Below, piece after piece: positions 11,212 to 21,800 of a stretch of DNA of 64,000 bases (position 1 is the stretch's first letter; each line of letters opens with the position of its first letter). A program made the translations under genes and the position numbers. The DNA comes from Heliocidaris tuberculata (lineage: Eukaryota; Echinodermata; Echinoidea; Camarodonta; Echinometridae). Below the pieces are notes generated by a model. It was given only the letters and a program-made list of their open reading frames with translations. It was not told the origin of the DNA and did not search any database. The DNA is taken from NCBI GenBank assembly GCA_025618425.1, contig CM046833.1, positions 35,500,467-35,564,466 of the forward strand, written 5' to 3'.

Positions 11212-11217
11212 TTTATT
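11212..11217 (-). terminator. Polyadenylation signal AATAAA
   Basis: On the minus strand, AATAAA occurs 24 bases after the TAA stop of the small two-exon gene. This is a plausible cleavage signal for it. Confidence 0.4.
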
Positions 11218-11241
11218 AACGTTAGATCTGTTTAGATCTTT

Positions 11242-11405
11242 TTAGATCCAACTTGTTTGCATGTATTGAATTTTTGACGCTGTCGAAATAGCCACCGCGC
11301 CGGTGGCTGAAACTGACCCGTGACTGCCCGGGTAGCTGTCATGAGCCGCAGCGTGTGAGGACAGCGATCTCCGTGTCAAACTACATCTCGACGATAAATT
11401 TCGAA
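11242..11405 (-). CDS. Small two-exon gene, exon 2 (terminal)
   Basis: The minus-strand acceptor TTTCTCTCGAATTTACAG is followed by a 164-base coding segment. Only one of three frames is open at its start, and it is the frame demanded by exon 1: the split codon G/TT gives Val. It reads RNLSSRCSLTRRSLSSHAAA, then HDSYPGSHGSVSATGAV..., and ends ...QYMQTSWI-TAA. It is rich in Ser, Ala and His and locally GC-rich, unlike the surrounding DNA. The protein would be 63 residues, basic near its N-terminus, with no signal peptide or membrane segment. AATAAA follows 24 bases after the stop. I do not recognise the product. Chance assembly is possible given the short length. Confidence 0.4.
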
Positions 11406-11564
11406 CTGTAAATTCGAGAGAAAATTGTTTCAATCCTTTTTCAACACATCTATTGTGAATCCTTTTGAAATGTAGATAAATTATCATAGATCACCTAGAA
11501 TTGTACAAGTTATTTTTATTAATAAACTAAATGTACGAAATTTAATAATTTGAGCTCTACTCAC

Positions 11565-11592
11565 CTTGTACTTTTGAACTAACATCTCTCAT
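11565..11592 (-). CDS. Small two-exon gene, exon 1 (initial)
   Basis: The minus-strand ATG at 11592-11590 (context GAAATGA, purine at -3) opens MRDVSSKVQ plus one base, and then the donor CAAG/GTGAGT. The 159-base intron (11564-11406) ends in a good pyrimidine tract and TACAG. A CRE core TGACGTCA lies 11 bases upstream of the ATG, at 11603-11610, so the promoter could be immediately upstream. It joins exon 2 in phase 1. The product is unknown. Confidence 0.4.
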
Positions 11593-11602
11593 TTCGTGCT
11601 GA

Positions 11603-11610
11603 TGACGTCA
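11603..11610 (-). promoter_or_regulatory. CRE core upstream of small gene
   Basis: TGACGTCA palindrome just 5' of the minus-strand ATG at 11592. CREB/ATF sites often lie near transcription starts. The function is inferred from position only. Confidence 0.3.
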
Positions 11611-11622
11611 CTGCATATAATC

Positions 11623-13226
11623 TGCATAATTAATAGTCTTGAATTGACGAAGTTGAGGTCAAGTAAATTTTAATCGATACTATTGAATTATGTACATATT
11701 CACGACCTAGCATCCAATCAAAGTTTCAGAATAAACTGACACGCACAAGAAATATGAATAATGCAACGTATCGGGTGCTTATCGGGCTCTTCAAATGATC
11801 CGAAAGAGGCGGGGCCTAATTCCATTCGCGCAATGATTGTTAAAATTCATTAACATTCTGATAAACGCTACTTGCCAATGTGTAATAACATTCCACCTTT
11901 GTTTCGTCTTTCGCACAATTCCCTCTAATAAGCAGTGTTAAAACAATAATTTGTCGACAATGGTTGAATTCGACAGTATTTCTTCGTCACATCACTTTCT
12001 AGTACCTAAAGATTAAAGAAGAAATTTATGTGCGATGAAAAGATGGCAAGGACGTTTTACTTTATGAAGCAAACCACCTAGCCTGGATACCTTTCTACTT
12101 TACATGGCATTTTCAGAAAAGAAAACAGCTCCCACGAGAAGAGAGAAAGAGGAAAGAGAGAGAGAGAGAGAAATGGGCGGCTTTCTTCAATTTCTGACAA
12201 CGCTTCTAGGATAATGTAGGACTGTTTACAATCGAGCAGTAGGTGGTGCTATTTCTCTTTGACTAAATTGATTGATTAACTGTAGAGCGGATCATGTTTT
12301 TGTAGTTACATGAACAGGATATGTAATTAGGTTTACAAACAAGATAATGAACGCAGAACACAAGATCCAAAATCAGACTTAGATTAGGACTGGTGCACAC
12401 ATTCCTGGACGTTGGTTATGCATGCATGCATTCTATACTGCGCGGCGAAAGAAATCATTCAAAACCATAATTTCTCTTCTAAATAATGAAATTGAAACGT
12501 ACCCCTTTTATGATTTCTGTCTTTTGCCCACATCAGTGATTAGGGCCTACTCTCAAATTTTTTTTCACGAGCGTTCTTTCACAAAGTAGGATATATATAC
12601 GATACAGGAACTCAATGTCAATAGTTAAATGGAAAGGGCAATGCATGTCTTGGAAATGGGACAACCTAGTTTTGAAATCAAGTTAGTGCATTTTTTAAAG
12701 GTTTTATTACCTAGTAGCTCGAAAAAGAAGACCACACATAATCTCCCTATAACTTTTTTTTTTTTTACAAGCAATACACTTCGTTTTTTTATCACTGACG
12801 TTGACATGAATCGAAAATGAAATATTTTGTTACACCATGTTGGTTTCGGGTTTCCCCATTTGTTCCCGCCACTCTCCGGTATTGTTAGGGAGGAATTTCT
12901 CAATAATATGGGGATCGTCAGTCATTTGAATGAAGTGCCTCATATTTTCGTCATTCCTACAACGTATGTCAATAAAGCATCATTGTAAACGAGAAGTGAA
13001 GCGACAGATGTACAAACTTTACATTCCAAGCTTTGTACCTCTGTTCTCAGTTACGTGTGCATATTTTTCCCATTATAATGCTACTGCAAATGATAAATGT
13101 AGGAAACGTACAGTTAGTTATAACCGAATTATTGGTATTCAACAATCAGTATTCAGACCCACAGACGCCATTTTCACCTATCTGAGGGCCGCCAATCGTG
13201 ATCTACGTAAGTAGTTTTGCTTTGTA
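11623..13226. other. Mostly featureless; short (GA)n; donor at 13208
   Basis: A short purine tract with (AG)n lies at 12145-12172. Near 13200 an open plus-strand stretch (reading ...TDAIFTYLRAANRD) ends at a good donor CTAC/GTAAGT at 13208. A CCATTTT (YY1-like) motif lies just before it, so a first exon or promoter is possible but not established. Confidence 0.4.
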
Positions 13227-14020
13227 CAGGGGTGGTATATTAAAAACTGTTTTATCTCTGACACTGTTGTATCTCCACACTTAAGATAAAATTAGTATTC
13301 TGAAAATTGTTGTAACTTTTGTTGTATTTTTTGTTGTATCTTTGTTCACTCTGCGCATGATCCTAATTTACATATGCGCGCTGAAGATAATATCATGAGA
13401 TAATTGGTATTTTCGAAAATTATTTTATCCTTTGTTGTATCTTATCTTCCATGGTAACTACAACAAAACTTACAACAGCTTCTAGATGTTGTATCTCATG
13501 ATCTCGGCAATTTTTCTAGCTCAGAATCAGACAGTACATGCTCGAATAGCAAGATGGAGACTGTGTGTGATTCAAGATCTCATAGTAAGAGAAGACATTT
13601 TGAAGAAATTACAGGTGGAATTCGATGATTTTTACATCAATATGTGACTTGGTTCCAGCAGAAGAGGGTGAGCCATCATGTTAATTAATTGCAGTCCAAT
13701 AGCGCATGGCGCATTATAAAACGCGTAATTTAATAACTACGCCCGAAATTGATATACGCGCAAAGCCCATCCTTATGTTTGACATAAGGGGTTCTCCTAT
13801 TGGTTATAAACCTACCTATATACAATCCATCTTGATTGGTAAAGTGCCAAAAAATGGGCGTGTCAAAGATAGTATAAAGGCGGCCCTTAGGGAGATGATA
13901 TCTCCTTAAAACAATTTTCAGAATACCAACTTACAACAATATTAGCTAGGTATTATCTCCGGAAGATACAACAAAAGTCACAACATAAGTTACAACAATT
14001 TTCAGAATACCACCCCAGGG
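13227..14020. mobile_element. Foldback element, GGGGTGGTAT ends
   Basis: The left end CAGGGGTGGTATATTAAAA faces the right end ATACCACCCCAG. The subterminal motif TATTCTGAAAATTGTTGTAA occurs near the left end (about 13296) and twice inverted near the right end (about 13913 and 14000). The centre carries ATCATGAGATAA inverted segments and an unremarkable 67-codon ORF. No target duplication is clear. The right boundary abuts the next MITE. It is probably a non-autonomous DNA transposon. Confidence 0.6.
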
Positions 14021-14152
14021 GCCTGTAACATAAAGAGATACAATCAATCTTACGATCAATTGTAACTCTTCAGTACATGATTTGCTATAGACTTACGATT
14101 GATATATTGATATCAATCGTAAGATTGATTTATCTCTTTATGTTACAGGCCC
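14021..14152. mobile_element. 132-bp palindromic MITE
   Basis: GGGCCTGTAACATAAAGAGA at the left is the reverse complement of the right end TCTCTTTATGTTACAGGCCC. Further inside, CAATCTTACGATCAAT pairs with ATCAATCGTAAGATTG. Almost the whole unit can fold into one hairpin. It has no coding capacity. Its design resembles the palindromic MITE at 52308-52441. Confidence 0.8.
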
Positions 14153-16635
14153 TTATGACTAGCGAGCGGACCCCTAAAAGAAAGTATAACTGTTATGTGT
14201 TATGCAGAATTTTCTTTTGGCGATGCTAAAAACACGTCAAAAGTTTACTATGAAATCAGTATCATACACTCTCATTGATGGTATACTTTAATTTCATCAA
14301 ATAACAAAACGCTCTTGAAAACAATAGGTAAAATGGAACCACTATTTTTATGAATATCATTTCGCTTCATTAGATTGGTGTTAAGTTACACTTTTTTATA
14401 TCATGATAAAATTTTACCGCAGACACAATATTTTCCAACAATGGTACTAGTAATTAGTCTTTTTTACTTCTGACTGAAAGAATGCTTTTATTGAAATTAA
14501 ATGACCAAATTGCTAAGCTGAGAGGGAAAACCTATACTATCAAAGTACAACCTAAGGGCATTATTATCTTATCAATATAACTTGAACAATTTACTTTGGT
14601 CCATGGGTTTAGGTTTAACATTTACGATATTATGAGATAGTCAGAGAGAATCAAGACACAGTAAAAATATGCACACTTTTGTTCCAGAATGTACTGAGGT
14701 TATTTGCTAAAAGTTTTGATTTTGATATTGCATCTTTATTATAAGGAAACAAAAAAACAAAAAAACAAAGAAATGGTTTCCTTCAAAATTTCATTCTCAA
14801 TACTCCAAACCTTTGCTGCAGTGATAATACATGTAGGTCCAATTTTTTCTCACGTGACCTGACAAAATCTATATGATTAGGAGAGAAAAGTCTTTTTTGC
14901 ATCATATGTAACTTGAAATTCAACTGTTTTCAAAATATTGTTGACGTAGCATATTCCTGTAGCACTCCGAGCTTTTAGAAATAGGTTATCTTATTTCAAA
15001 ATGTCTTTCGAAAAACAAACGATAACGAGATTTTTCACTGAAGGTACACCCTACAGCTGCCAATTATTAACAGACACGAGCATAGTAATTATTTAATAAT
15101 CAATTTTCGTTTTTATCATAAGCGCCTTCTCCCTCGGATTAGTACTCAAAATATATTAAAGATACCGTGTTGCCATAGGTCCTCCACTGAAAGAAAAACA
15201 TCTTACCGTCTAAATACACATTTGAAAAAAATGACACTTAAGTCATTGTTTATTTTGGAACGAATGGGATAGTTGTCCCCCGCTACTGTGCAGAGACATT
15301 ACCAATTCGACCAATTTGAAAATCCCATATGTGTATAGAGATTTCAACTTTCAAAACTTCATAACTTTAATATTGCTTTTCCGATTTGGTTTAAACTTTC
15401 TTTTATGAGTGCGCACTCATGTTATATCCTTTGGTTGTATTTATCTAGGTGAAATAGTTGAAATATTTATTGGTTACAATAAGTCAAAAACTATACTTTA
15501 CAATGTATTTACATAATGGGTATAGACAATAAATGATGAGTACAGTTAACATAGCTTGAGTAAAACGTGTACTAAAAGTGTATTAAAAGTGATGATACAG
15601 AAGAGCTACAGCATAAGCATAGCTAGATTTGCTTGCAGCCCTCAAATATTTAGTATATATCAACGTAGTAAACATGATAAACGGGGGTTGACTGGCAGGA
15701 GGGAAAGGGGGAGTGAAAAATAGGAATAAGAATGGATGAATTCAGTTGGGGACTTCCAGCTATCAATGAAAATGTCTAAGAACGATTAAATTGATATTGC
15801 ATTTAGCCGATGCAGGGCTTATTGGTCCAAATAAGAACAGTATGTTGGCTATGGCAGATCAATGTTTCATTAATTTAAGATATTGAAAGAACTAATACAA
15901 ATTACAGGTAAAAGTAAGTACATCATTTAACACAATTTAAAGATTTGTGCAATGAATACAGTAGTCTAACAAACGAAATCAATGGCGTATGGATATATTT
16001 CATGTGAGATTGACCCGATATTTATCTCGAATAGGCCTGATTCAATGATTTGTGACCGGCCCGGTGTCATTTTTTTTTTCCTTCGTAATAATTTTTAACC
16101 AATCCCAAAGAAAACCTAGACATATGATGATTATGGGATCACTTTTGTTTATTGGTGTTACCAAGTTTTAAAGATTTTATTTATTTCTGGACATATTTAA
16201 TGTTTGCGAGGTTTAGTCACGAGCAAAATATAAACACACACCCATACTATTTTTTAGCAGTCCTTTGTCATGTTTGTGAACTCAAACAATAATACTCTCA
16301 GAGTACATGGAGTAGTGAATATTAGATTTGTCTATAAAAAACAGGAACTTTTGCATGTTTGATCTACGTTATCATGACAGGGGTAATTCTTTGTAGACCT
16401 TTTATCTATTGTGTAATCCCACATTCATTTATACATTTAGTTTCAGATTTTTCATGGAGGAGGCAGGCAAGGATAAAATTAATGGAAGAATATGATTCGC
16501 CTATTCTGTCTAGACGTTTAATCAGAATTTTAACCATCTTGTGAATAAAACATGGAAGAAAAAATGATTTCAATTTTTTCGTCATATCTCACTTATTGTG
16601 GAATTCCCAAATGATGTACTCTAAAAAATGTTGGC
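14153..16635. other. AT-rich; MITE fragment at 15018-15047
   Basis: Apart from AACGATAACGAGATTTTTCA...GGTACACC at about 15018-15047, a fragment of the 20770-type MITE, I see no gene or repeat boundary. The stretch is ordinary AT-rich DNA. Confidence 0.45.
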
Positions 16636-16757
16636 AGGTAAAAATGGTGCCAGATAAAAATGTCAGGGATAAACATATCAGAGGAAAACATATCAGAGGA
16701 AAAAATGTCAGAGGTAAAAATGTCAGTGGAAAAATTTCAGAGGAAAAATATCATACT
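16636..16757. repeat. 15-bp minisatellite, plus orientation
   Basis: About eight imperfect copies of GGTAAAAATGTCAGA / GGAAAACATATCAGA. The ORF across it reads as a GK-rich repeat peptide and is an artefact. The same unit occurs in inverted orientation at 18243-18377. Confidence 0.85.
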
Positions 16758-17389
16758 AGGAAATCAAAATATGAAATGACAAAGGTTTATCTTAATTGAT
16801 AAAGTATCAAGTAAAGTATTAAGTAAAATCGTACGATAAATGTACTACGTTATAAACGACTGCATCTTGAATTTGGAAAAAACAGTTTAGTTTGAGAGGC
16901 CTCATAACATTATATTTATTAATTTCTTATTTACAACATGGTACATAGCTTATAAAAAAAAAAGAATTTCATCTTCTGCCTTTGAAAAATAACTGCGTTA
17001 CCATGGTTACAACACAGTCGAAATCACAGTCAAGGCAAACTACCGGACTAGGTAATCATGGTTTTACCAGTTGTTGTTTGTGAAGAACAGTTTTTATATT
17101 GTTTGTTTCCAGTTTTAATGGCGTAGGTCTGTCAACTGACCGCAAAGTGTTACTTGAACTTTGTAATTAAATGTTTAGCGAGGGGTAAATATGTCTGCTT
17201 GTATTTATTTTGATATGTTAATGTCATGACTGGCATTGCATGGTGAATGCGAAATCTAAATCTGAGAAAAGTAATGTAGAACTGGTGATAATTTAGGAAA
17301 GTTTCCTTAGACTATACCTTATTTGATTCTCAACACCTAACAGTCAAATAGACATGAAAATTAGTAAATTTAGGGGTGAGCACTAGAGT
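16758..17389. other. Spacer, no feature seen
   Basis: AT-rich sequence lying between the two inverted minisatellites. No exon signals, no repeat ends. Confidence 0.4.
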
Positions 17390-17675
17390 ACCGAAGGGGG
17401 GGGGGGGGGAGGGAGAGACACCCCCCTGATAACTTTTGACCAACAAAAAAAAGATTATCGGGTTAATGAAAAATTCTCTGTAAAAGGTCCTCTCCATCAG
17501 TGGCGGATTTAGGGGGGGGGGAATCCTTGCCCGTGCCACCCCCCCCCCCCTGAAAGACGAGCATACATTTTTCGCCCCCCCCCCCCCCTTCTTTTATAAC
17601 TGATAAACTTTTTTCACCATTTCCTCGGAAGTTTTGCCCCTCTTGACGCCAAGGTCCAGTTACGCCGCTGGGGCT
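17390..17675. repeat. G/C-rich dispersed repeat
   Basis: Poly-G and poly-C runs occur with GATTATCGGGTTAATGAAAA, CAGTGGCGGATTTAGGGG and a closing CCCCTCTTGACGCCAAGGT...CGCCGCTG. It shares the ending and the GATAAC segments with 7820-8313, and the CAGTGGCGG start with the hAT-like family. Confidence 0.65.
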
Positions 17676-17943
17676 GGGGTAAAGGTTTACATCCGCACTT
17701 GTTAACATTTTGAGAAATTTAAGATTTTTAAAAAGGATTTTCTGTGACTGATTGAATGATTATGCGTACAGTCTTCATTTGGACTTCAGAATGAAGCATC
17801 GATGTTTTTTACAAGACAAGTACAGAAAATTTAGAATTACATGTGTATACAATGCATTATGTGTGCGCGGATGTGTTTGTGTGTGTGTAAGTATGATATA
17901 AATCACGGGAATAGCCACATAGTATTATCTAGCGTTTTTGTGT

Positions 17944-17964
17944 CACCCCCCCCCCCCCCCCCCC
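17944..17964. repeat. Poly-C tract
   Basis: About 20 consecutive C after GTGTCA, followed by TCCCTCC. Confidence 0.9.
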
Positions 17965-18242
17965 TCCCTCCACTAACAAAAGATTATTTCCGCGGCTATA
18001 CGCGCCTGGTATAAGTACGTATGCATAAATTTGGGGTTTTGTTCGTGTCCTAGTGTGTGTGTTTGCGAGAAAAATCTTGGTGCCTGAATGCCCCCGCTTC
18101 TCCGAACAGACCTACACCACTGACTACAAACAGACTCAAAATATTGAGAAATGTCACAATTTTTTATCCAGAGTTCCCTAAATATTCTAAAGTGCCCATA
18201 AATAGTTCATTCAGTTGGCCCTGGGTGACTAATTGATATATT

Positions 18243-18377
18243 TCTGACTTATTTACTTCTAACATATTTTCCTCTGGCATTTTTACCTGTGACAATTCTT
18301 CCTCTGACATTTTACCTCTGACATTTTTACCTCTGACATTTTTTTCTCTGACATTTTTACCTCTTACATTTTTACAC
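18243..18377. repeat. 15-bp minisatellite, inverted orientation
   Basis: About eight copies of TTTACCTCTGACATT / TTTTCCTCTGGCATT, the reverse complement of the unit at 16636-16757. The pair is about 1.5 kb apart and faces inward, like the arms of a larger foldback element. Confidence 0.85.
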
Positions 18378-18510
18378 CGAACCTAAAAATAAGGTTGTCA
18401 ATCATAATTATAAAGAAATCACATTCACATAAACTGAGATATCAATGTCAATAATGACTCAGTCTTGTGTATAGAAGAGAAGATAAATACCAGCTATCGA
18501 AGCCGTGGAC

Positions 18511-18607
18511 ATGTTGAAGTCGAGACATGTCTCTGGTACATGTACGCCCCCGGCCCCTTCCGTACTAGATTTCACACTCGACTTTTCCGCCATTGCTAAC
18601 AGTAGAG
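18511..18607 (+). CDS. Micro-exon gene, exon 1 (initial)
   Basis: The ATG at 18511 (context GTGGACATGT, G at -3) opens 32 codons plus one base: MLKSRHVSGTCTPPAPSV then LDFTLDFSAIANSR, followed by the strong donor AGAG/GTAAGT. An in-frame TAA lies about 27 bases upstream, so this ATG is the first in its frame. No signal peptide is seen. The split codon joins exon 19033-19077 in phase 1, giving SR-G-ISTSLAS. The local CDS is richer in GC than its flanks. An AP-1-like TGACTCA about 55 bases upstream is the only promoter hint. I do not recognise the protein family. The exon call rests on start, frame, donor and phase agreement. Confidence 0.5.
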
Positions 18608-19032
18608 GTAAGTAATATAAACGTTTTCATAGTTGTTTTATGGAAATATCTGATTATGTTCCTTCGGTTTCACATGTAACATCTACCATTCTGTATCTAT
18701 CAGAGAAAGCATAGTAGAAGACATTGTGGTAGACAGTTTCCCACCATGACCTGATGACACATCCGTGTGAACGACACAGGCTAGGTATGCATGGTAAAAA
18801 TTCCCCCACGCAGTGGAGATCGTGAATGCGCTCTTTGTCCATGCAAGAAATCCGGAAACCAGTGGATAATAACTCTTTGAAAGGCGCCTGGTAAAAATCG
18901 GTACCGTCAAAATCAAATGCAATATAAATTGTACAACTGACACGACTACTATCATAATTAAGTATGATGAAGTTGCAGTAGACGTGGGCCTCTTTCTGGG
19001 GTTGATGTATTTCTTCATTCTTGGTATTGCAG

Positions 19033-19077
19033 GTATATCAACATCATTAGCATCCGACGTATATAAAGTCGACAAAG
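19033..19077 (+). CDS. Micro-exon gene, exon 2
   Basis: A very good acceptor, TTTCTTCATTCTTGGTATTGCAG, precedes 45 bases and the donor AAAG/GTAAAG. Read in phase 1 from exon 1 it is open and gives (G)ISTSLASDVYKVDK plus one base. The length is a multiple of three, so skipping it would keep frame. It lies inside a 173-codon minus-strand ORF, which I take to be spurious because the splice signals here face plus. Confidence 0.5.
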
Positions 19078-19206
19078 GTAAAGCCATAACAATGTAGAAT
19101 AAGCCTTTAAGTGCGAGAGTTCGAGGAGAAAGAGAGAGGGAGAGAGGGGAAATGGGAGGGATGGGCGAGACAAAAAAAAATTTCGCCATCCCTCCAAAAG
19201 TCACTC

Positions 19207-19393
19207 AGTGGGGGGGGGGGGGGGGTATGGGGTCCAGTTTCCTTCCATAATTCTCTGACAAGCAAAAAAAAAAAAGGTTTTCCGTTCTAAAAGGAGGGGG
19301 CACAATCAAAAAAGAGGCGGGAACAATGCATTGTTTTCTTTCAAAAGGAGGGGCACGGGCCGAGACTCCCCCCCCCCCTAAATCCGCCACTGT
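19207..19393 (-). mobile_element. CAGTGGCGG-type hAT-like repeat, minus
   Basis: It begins with a run of about 17 G and ends TAAATCCGCCACTG, so on the minus strand it reads CAGTGGCGGATTTA... . The body TTCTAAAAGGAGGGGGCAC...GGAGGGGCACGGGCCG matches the G-rich spacer of the CAGGGGCGG family. No target duplication is visible. Confidence 0.65.
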
Positions 19394-20213
19394 ATAGAGG
19401 TATGAGAGCATTAACTCATACCATTTCACAGAGTTCCAAGGACTTTCTTGGTTGCAGTACCACATTACACTATATTTATAGCAACCATGGTAACCATGGT
19501 AACAAGGTGATTTAACAATTACGGCCTAAGAGCAAATAGGTCTTGCCAAACAAACAAATATTTCCCAAGTTTGCAAGCATAGTTCATTTTACCATGATTA
19601 ATATGAAGGTTTTGAACTTTGGAATGAAGGCCACAGTAGTATAATGCTAATGCCATGCAGCGTTATCAGAGGGTTTTTTGCATTCATATACGGTATTATC
19701 ATAAACACAATGGGAAGATAATTGAATACTAGCTGATGATTTTGTGTCAACAAAACTAACACTCATTGTCCGTATCGCTTGGAGATTTTAACCTTGCATT
19801 TTTTAAATCTAGAGACATCCAGCCATGAGAGAGTTTTACAATGTATTAACGTCATAAATATTAAGTGTTCCCACTTACCCGTGAACTTACTCGTATTTAC
19901 CAGAAACACTGCTACTTTATCGACAATTACTCGAGGACGAAAGCTGTCATTCTAGAATTTGTAAAGGTGACATAAATGTTAATTTACGTGCATTTTGTTC
20001 TCAGTGAAATTAGTTTGAACCTGTAAATAAACGCTTTTATAAACCTGCAATAAATGAAACCAATATTTTAAATTTCACCCATATATGCTGTGCAATATGG
20101 AATGGCATCTAGATTAAGAGAATGTAAAAATGGCTATGACAAATTAATGAAAAAAAATCATTCAGTTTATGTGAAGTATTTTCCTGTTAAGAAAGTTCGT
20201 TAACAGAAAAACT

Positions 20214-20550
20214 AGTAAAACCTTGATTTTCACGATTTGCGGATGAACAACGATAAGTTGAATCTATACCGCAGGTACTTGAAAAATCCAAACGAATCGA
20301 ACATGAAAATATACATACGCTTAAGAAATATGTTAACTTGTGTAATGAGGAAATCTATGAAGGATTATTGTAATTATCAGCTTCCAAAAAGTAAACAGGA
20401 AACACGTCTACAACTTATATATTCATAAAAAGAACATAATTATTAGGCAAAATCAGAGTAAAATTGCACAATTTTTAAACAAACATAATAAACATCCTGA
20501 TGATAATGAGGTGTCTGATAGTTTTAATGATTATTTTGTTGATATTGCAC
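20214..20550 (+). pseudogene. Decayed LINE ORF2 fragment
   Basis: Reading across two frames gives peptides typical of the region between endonuclease and reverse transcriptase in Jockey/CR1-like non-LTR retrotransposons. First comes NDKLNLYRRYLKNPNESN followed by KIYIRLRNML...RKSMKDYCNYQL, with a stop at 20426-20428. After a frameshift comes NKHPDDNEVSDSFNDYF then VDIA at 20478-20550. The KP-x-F motif just upstream (about 20217) has a stop where Trp is usual. The element is cut off at 20551, where a G/C-rich repeat begins, so the reverse transcriptase itself is absent. It lies in an intron of the micro-exon gene. Confidence 0.65.
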
Positions 20551-20635
20551 CGTGGCGTATTCAAGGGGGGCACGTGCCCCGAGCGGCACTTAAAAGCCCC
20601 CCCCCCCCCCCTCAAAAAAAAAAAAAGCAAAACAG
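20551..20635. mobile_element. C-rich repeat piece
   Basis: CGTGGCGTATTCAAGGGGG with GGCACGTGCCCCGAG and a poly-C/poly-A stretch resembles the start and spacer of the CAGGGGCGG family. It interrupts the LINE fragment after VDIA. Confidence 0.5.
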
Positions 20636-20769
20636 AGGACGATAAAGGGGAGAAAGAGAAGAAAATGATGTTCCTTTCAAGATTACATGCGCCTCCAATC
20701 CAGGGTAAAGTGCTTAAGAAATAGGATTTTGAATGGCCCAGGGTAGAAATACGAAATTTTATTAAAGCA

Positions 20770-20935
20770 TGGGTCACATTTGACCAATAACGATAATCAT
20801 AACGAGATTTTCAATTAAAGGTACACCTATTATATTTTGTGAACGTGTGAATATGCTTGTGTTTACTAATAGTAGGGCAGCTCTAGAGTGTACCTTTAAT
20901 GAAAAATCTCGCTATCGTCATGCAAATATGACCCA
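20770..20935. mobile_element. 166-bp palindromic MITE (TGGGTCA ends)
   Basis: TGGGTCACATTTGACCAATA at the left pairs with TGCAAATATGACCCA at the right. Inside, AACGAGATTTTCAATTAAAG pairs with CTTTAATGAAAAATCTCGCT and GGTACACC with GTGTACC. It has no ORF. Partial or diverged relatives occur at 1473-1533, about 15018-15047 and 48449-48611, so this is a small family. Confidence 0.8.
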
Positions 20936-21506
20936 GACTTAAGCCCGCTCTCTCATATAATTATGTTCTGAAGGATTTCGTAATTTCGTGCCCCTAATAT
21001 AGGATATAGGGCATAAATGGCTATTTTAAAGGGTTCAAACTTCCGAGAATAAATATTCTCCTTGTTAATTTTGGTGCCAAAAATATAGGACTGATTGCTT
21101 AAAATAGCATTGCCAACATTTGAAAAATATCCTAATATTCGCCTGCCGTGCTAAATTCCTCGGATATGTTTCTTCAGAGTTCTTGATTTCTAACGTTCAT
21201 GGAATCTAATGCTGGGTCGCTATACTCCCTCATTTTATGAGTTTATCAAACTTTAATTTTTAACGTAGTGCTTTAATTTCTGAACTGAAAGCGGGAATTA
21301 TTCTAGTTTGTATTTTTTAGTTAAGGCGGTGAGGGGGGGGGGGTTCTGTTTGCCTCGGGCGCGTAATTCCTAGATACGCTACTGCGTAGACTATCTGATA
21401 ATTTCAATGCATTAAAGGTTTGCTAATGTACTATTAATCCAAATGTTCTATTTCCACAATCCTATACATGTACATTGTATATTATTTCACTCTCTTTATG
21501 AAAAAG

Positions 21507-21561
21507 ATACTAAACACCGACTCCCATTACATCATACCGGACTACATTGAACAGTATGGAG
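21507..21561 (+). CDS. Micro-exon gene, possible exon or alternative start
   Basis: An excellent donor GGAG/GTAAGT ends an open stretch that reads ILNTDSHYIIPDYIEQYG plus one base. The only nearby AG is AAAAAG at 21506, a weak acceptor. Just upstream in the same frame is ATG AAA AAG at 21498, so the segment could also be an alternative first exon starting MKKILNTDSH. As an internal exon it needs phase 0 at entry and leaves in phase 1. That fits neither exon 19077 nor exon 22162 directly, so an unseen exon or a misassigned boundary is implied. The other two frames hit stops. Confidence 0.35.
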
Positions 21562-21675
21562 GTAAGTTATTCAAATTCTGTTTGAGTAACAACGTGTGAG
21601 CTGTCCTACAACTATCTAAAATTCTGTCAAACAGAATGATGTAAGAATCAACCTTGTAAATGTGAACATAGCCAA

Positions 21676-21800
21676 ACCAGAGGCGGCGATTTATTGTCAT
21701 TTCCTAAAGGGGGGGTGGGGGGGGGGGGGTGACGGTTATGGTTAGCGCTCATAGGGGGTCTACACGTTTTTACGTGTTTTATGTTACCCCCCCCTACCCC
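21676..21800. repeat. G-rich/C-rich dispersed repeat piece
   Basis: AGAGGCGGCGATTTATTG is followed by a G run of about 18 with one T, then a CCCCCCC-rich end around 21785. It resembles the CAGGGGCGG family but lacks clear ends. Confidence 0.45.

Noticed and set aside
18683..19204. 173-codon minus-strand ORF with a hydrophobic stretch (SSYLIMIVVVSVVQFI...)
   Set aside because: Its N-terminal third is translation of a purine-rich tract, it has no minus-strand splice or promoter signals, and the region holds a well-formed plus-strand exon (19033-19077). It remains a weak alternative.
19831..19945. Minus-strand exon reading FRPRVIVDKVAVFLVNT
   Set aside because: The donors are good but the acceptor tract is poor, and there is no partner exon on that strand.
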